NCBI RefSeq assembly: GCF_000737515.1
Contig: NZ_CP006587.1
Coordinates: 2,096,001 to 2,160,000 of the forward strand
Source: Hymenobacter sp. APR13
Lineage (GTDB): Bacteria; Bacteroidota; Bacteroidia; Cytophagales; Hymenobacteraceae
DNA: 64,000 nt
Reading direction: 5' to 3'
The notes below the pieces were generated by a model. The model was not told the origin of the DNA and ran no database searches. It saw only the letters and a program-made list of their open reading frames with translations. The translations under genes were made by a program, and so were the position numbers. Below are positions 58,723-64,000 of this stretch, one piece after another (within the stretch, counting starts at the first letter, position 1; every line of letters begins with the position of its first letter).

Positions 58723-59832
58723 TTACCTCATCACCTCGTCACCCATTGCTGCATCCTCCCAGGCCAGCATGCCGCCTTCCAGATTCAGCAGGTTGGTGAG
58801 GCCGAACTCGGTTTGGAGGCGCTCTACGGCCTTGGTGCTGCGGGCTCCGCTGCGGCAGTACACCACCACCGGATGGTGTTTGGGCAGGGTAGCCACGCCA
58901 CGTTCCAGCGTGCTCAGGGGCAGCAGCGTGGCGCCGGGCAGGTGGCCGGCGGCAAATTCGTGGGGCTCGCGCACATCCAGCAGAAACGGCGGGTGCGCCG
59001 AGGCCAACCGCTCGTGCAGCTCCGCCACCGAAATGCTGGTGACGCCCACCCCGCACAACTCGGCGTAGTCGGCGGTGTTGGCGGTGTCGAGGTTGAGGAC
59101 GGCCTGCTCGGGGCGACGGGCAAACTTGAGGGTGCGGGTCTGAAACGTGAGGGCATCGAACAGCCAAAGGCGGCCGCTGAGCACCTCGCCAATGCCCAGC
59201 ACCACCTTCAGGGCCTCGGTGGCCTGGGCCAGACCCACCAGGCCGGGCAGCACGCCCAGCACGCCGGTGGCGTCGCAGTTAGGCGCTTCTTGGGCCGAGG
59301 GTGGCTGCGGAAACAGGCAGCGGTAGGTGGGGCCGCCCCGGTAGTTGAACACCGACACCTGCCCCTCGAACTTGTAGATGGCCCCCGAAATCAGCGGCTT
59401 ATCGAAGCTCACGCAGGCATCGTTGAGCAGATAGCGGGTCGGGAAGTTGTCGGAGCCGTCCACCACCACGTCGAACTTGCCGACCAGCTCGCGCACGTTG
59501 CCCAGCGTCAGGCGGCAGTTGAACACCTCCGTATTGATGAGCGGATTGAGGCGGCGCAGGGCCTGGGCGGCGGTAGCGGCTTTGGGCTGGCCCAGGTCGG
59601 CGGGGCCGTACAGAATCTGCCGCTGCAGGTTGCTGCGGTCCACTTTGTCGGCATCCACGATGCCGAGCGTGCCCACGCCGGCGGCGGCCAGGTACTGCAG
59701 AATAGGGCAGCCCAGGCCACCGGCGCCCACCACCAGCACGCGGGCCGCCTTCAGCTTCTCCTGGCCCGCCTCCCCGATTTCGGGCAGCTGCAGGTGGCGA
59801 CGGTAAATCTGACGTTCTTCGGAAGTGAGCAT
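58723..59832 (-). CDS. moeB: MoeB-type E1 enzyme fused to rhodanese
   Basis: A 369-residue adenylyltransferase that activates the C-terminus of MoaD, with a rhodanese domain to pass sulphur. The ATP-binding part is VLVVGAGGLGCPILQYLAAAGVGTLGIVDADKVDRSNLQRQILYG (shown in segments, 32-76), then DVVVDGSDNFPTRYLLNDAC and NCDATGVLGVLPG (C186). The rhodanese (about 270-365) has the catalytic Cys C326 in VVYCRSGARS. The structural CxxC pairs that bind Zn in classic MoeB are missing. ATG 59832 begins MLTSEERQIY. The C-terminal GDEVMR and stop are encoded by repeat-like sequence. fdhD lies divergently 248 bp away. Confidence 0.94.
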   Translation of the reverse strand: MLTSEERQIYRRHLQLPEIGEAGQEKLKAARVLVVGAGGLGCPILQYLAAAGVGTLGIVDADKVDRSNLQRQILYGPADLGQPKAATAAQALRRLNPLINTEVFNCRLTLGNVRELVGKFDVVVDGSDNFPTRYLLNDACVSFDKPLISGAIYKFEGQVSVFNYRGGPTYRCLFPQPPSAQEAPNCDATGVLGVLPGLVGLAQATEALKVVLGIGEVLSGRLWLFDALTFQTRTLKFARRPEQAVLNLDTANTADYAELCGVGVTSISVAELHERLASAHPPFLLDVREPHEFAAGHLPGATLLPLSTLERGVATLPKHHPVVVYCRSGARSTKAVERLQTEFGLTNLLNLEGGMLAWEDAAMGDEVMR

Positions 59833-60080
59833 GGCAAGGGAAATAGGAAAGTCGTAAAGATGGGCCGCCGCCGTCGAATGGCCGACAAGTACCGCCGCAG
59901 GCATCGGCCAGGCCGGTTCTGCCGTAAGCCTCTGGGTCGGGCGGTGCAGGCGCGGGCTCAGCGGCCGGTACGCTTGGTTCGGTGTCGCGCCGGGCTCTTC
60001 AAAACTCCCAACCTCTTCGGAAGGTTACTTAATTACAAGACCACGGCTTCGGCCTGACCTTCCTGCTCCTTTCCTCTTAC

Positions 60081-60986
60081 GTGTTACCTGCCGTGTCTGC
60101 TCCCGTTTTCCTACCCCCTACCAGTTACGACTACGTTACCGTGCACAAGGTGCAGGGCGAAACCGTAACCGAAGCCTCCGATGTGCTGGCCGCCGAGGAA
60201 CCGCTGGAAATCCGCCTCGGCTACGGCCCCGCCGACCAGCGCCAGCACCGCACCCTCAGCATCACGATGCGCACGCCCGGCCACGATTTCGAGCTGGCGG
60301 CCGGCTTCCTGTTCACTGAGGGCATTATCCGCAGCCGCCAGGACTTGCAGGGCGTCATCTACTGCCCCGACGTGGAGAAGGAAGAGGAGCGCGAAAACGT
60401 GGTGCGCGCCGAGCTGGCCCCCACCGCCTCCCCCGATCTGCCGCGCCTGGAGCGCCACTTCTACACCAGCAGCAGCTGCGGCGTCTGCGGCAAAACCAGC
60501 ATCGAGGCGGTGCACGCGGCGGCCTGCCCGGTGCTGCCCGCCGCGGGCCCCTATGTACCGGCCGGCGTACTGCACCAGCTGCCCGAGCGGCAGCGCGCCG
60601 CCCAGGACTTGTTCGAGCAGACCGGCGGCCTGCACGCGGCGGCCCTGTTTTCGCCGGAAGGCGAGCTGTTATTGCTGCGCGAAGACGTAGGCCGCCACAA
60701 TGCCCTCGATAAAGTAATTGGCGCGGCGCTGTTCCAAGAGCTGCTGCCGCTGCACAATGCCGTGCTGCTGGTCAGCGGCCGGGCCTCGTTCGAGCTGGTG
60801 CAGAAGGCGGCCGTAGCCGGCATTCCGGTGCTGGCCGCCGTGGGGGCCCCCAGCTCCCTGGCCGTCTCCGCCGCCCGCGACTTCGGCATGACGCTCTGCG
60901 GCTTCGTGCGCCAGAACCGCTACAACATCTACTGCCACGACTGGCGCATCAAGCAGGCCGGTGACGAGCGGAAGGCTACCAGGTAG
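60081..60986 (+). CDS. fdhD: Formate dehydrogenase accessory sulphurtransferase FdhD
   Basis: A 301-residue FdhD, which transfers sulphur from a cysteine desulphurase to the Mo cofactor of formate-dehydrogenase-type enzymes. The catalytic CxxC is C133/C136 (SSCGVCGKTS). Other family parts are TVTEASDVLAAEEPLEIRLGYG, TPGHDFELAAGFLFTEGII, GGLHAAALFSPEGELLLLREDVGRHNALDKVIGAAL and VLLVSGRASFELVQKA. It starts at GTG 60081 or a second GTG at 60093, which cannot be told apart; neither has a clear ribosome-binding site. It is followed by the small gene and the molybdoenzyme on the same strand. Confidence 0.95.
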   Translation: MLPAVSAPVFLPPTSYDYVTVHKVQGETVTEASDVLAAEEPLEIRLGYGPADQRQHRTLSITMRTPGHDFELAAGFLFTEGIIRSRQDLQGVIYCPDVEKEEERENVVRAELAPTASPDLPRLERHFYTSSSCGVCGKTSIEAVHAAACPVLPAAGPYVPAGVLHQLPERQRAAQDLFEQTGGLHAAALFSPEGELLLLREDVGRHNALDKVIGAALFQELLPLHNAVLLVSGRASFELVQKAAVAGIPVLAAVGAPSSLAVSAARDFGMTLCGFVRQNRYNIYCHDWRIKQAGDERKATR

Positions 60987-60996
60987 GCAATAGAAC

Positions 60997-61176
60997 GTCA
61001 TGCAGAGCGGAGCGAAGCATCTCGCGTGCTGACGTTGTGTTGGTACCCGTCCTACATAGGCGCAGCCGAAGCAGCACGCGGGCTGCTTCACTAGCCCAGG
61101 GTTTAAACCCTGGGCTACGGAGCTGGTGTTGTTTAACAACATCAGCACGCGAGATTCCTCGCAGGCTCGGAATGAC
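60997..61176. repeat. Composite family A region with 26-bp palindrome
   Basis: A left family A arm (60997-61032, GTCATGCAGAGCGGAGCG ...) and a right arm (61139-61176, ... AGATTCCTCG ... GGAATGAC) are about 105 bp apart. Between them is a perfect 26-bp palindrome at 61092-61117 centred on GTTTAAAC. No gene lies here. Confidence 0.75.
61092..61117. repeat. Perfect 26-bp palindrome
   Basis: TAGCCCAGGGTTT followed directly by its exact complement, no loop, inside the composite repeat region between fdhD and the next gene. Confidence 0.9.
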
Positions 61177-61239
61177 GTTCTACTTATCTCCTTATCTTCC
61201 CTTCATCACCTCATCCCTCCATTACCCCATCACCCCCAC

Positions 61240-61566
61240 ATGAAGCTCCGCCTCGAAGACAATACGCTGCGCCTGCGCCTGGATGAGCCGGAAGTAGCCG
61301 CCTTCCGGCAACAGGGCTGGCTAGAAACGGTAGTGCCCCTGGGCCTGACCGCCGCCGACTTCCTTACGTATACCCTCGAACGCGACCCAACGGTGCCGGC
61401 CCTGGCCGTGCGCCACGAGGCGGGCCGCGTGCGGGTGCTGGTGCCGGCCACGGTGGCCGACGGCTGGACTTCCTCGGAAGCCATCAGCCTGCGCGGCACG
61501 CAGGAAGTTGCTGACAACCAAGTAGTCCATATCTTGGTAGAAAAGGACCTGGGCTGTAAACATTAG
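61240..61566 (+). CDS. Small conserved protein next to FdhF/YdeP
   Basis: A 108-residue protein starting MKLRLEDNTLRLRLDEPEVAAF. It is largely beta with a helix (FRQQGWLETVVPLG ... DFLTYTLERDPTVPALAVRHEAGRVRVLVPATVADGWTSSE) and ends with a Cys/His (GCKH). It resembles small proteins found beside FdhD or molybdoenzymes in Bacteroidota (possibly DUF7009), but the family name is not certain. Its 5' leader is an ACCTCATC-like repeat run. Position suggests an accessory function for the downstream enzyme. Confidence 0.65.
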   Translation: MKLRLEDNTLRLRLDEPEVAAFRQQGWLETVVPLGLTAADFLTYTLERDPTVPALAVRHEAGRVRVLVPATVADGWTSSEAISLRGTQEVADNQVVHILVEKDLGCKH

Positions 61567-61612
61567 TCGCCCGCACCGTTTTAGTAGTACCACCGCGTTA
61601 ATCCCACTCCGC

Positions 61613-64000
<2,388 letters not shown>

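Overview
The window looks like about 64 kb of chromosome from a G+C-rich member of the Bacteroidota, most likely Hymenobacter or a close relative. Supporting signs are two secreted proteins with type IX secretion (T9SS) C-terminal domains, Bacteroidota-type promoters (TTTG ... TAnnTTTG), a DUF5686 outer-membrane protein, and mostly weak Shine-Dalgarno signals. The genus is an inference; the phylum is well supported.

Layout. 1-3.4 kb: end of an unknown gene, an NTF2-like protein, a catalase-family protein, a hypothetical protein and a 41-bp tandem repeat array. 3.4-5.3 kb: an A+T-rich gene ending in a HEPN-type motif, probably acquired. 5.4-13.1 kb: class I ribonucleotide reductase, with nrdA and nrdB separated by two T9SS-exported proteins (CotH-like and metallophosphoesterase). 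13.2-22 kb: rplU-rpmA, a cyclase-family hydrolase, alpha/beta hydrolases, hemW, a BamA/TamA-like outer-membrane protein and an esterase lipoprotein. 22.1-31.2 kb: initiator tRNA, three tandem diverged VOC-like paralogs, a TPR histidine kinase, a response regulator, a response regulator fused to a class III cyclase and, convergently, a nucleotide-transporter-like/HEAT/cyclic-nucleotide-binding membrane protein. 31.4-47 kb: outer-membrane proteins, a SAM riboswitch with metH, a DUF559 nuclease bracketed by inverted repeats, metF, an amidase, and an OFA-family transporter with its small subunit. 48-64 kb: molybdenum cofactor genes (moeA, moaC, mobA-like, moaE, moaD, moaA, moeB-rhodanese), a MOT1-type molybdate transporter, fdhD and the start of an FdhF/YdeP-family molybdoenzyme, with rtcB lying among them.

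How the genes work together. The 48-64 kb genes form a near-complete route from molybdate uptake through pterin, dithiolene and Mo insertion to sulfuration (FdhD) of the molybdoenzyme at the right edge. The kinase, regulator, cyclase and cNMP-binding membrane protein form a plausible second-messenger circuit. metH and metF are joint steps of methionine synthesis; the SAM riboswitch sits directly in front of metH.

The most unusual property is a set of dispersed palindromic repeat families (here named A to F), repeated at gene boundaries and often overlapping or abutting stop codons. One family (C) brackets a DUF559 endonuclease gene in inverted orientation and may be a mobile unit. No complete insertion sequence, prophage, rRNA operon or CRISPR array was seen.
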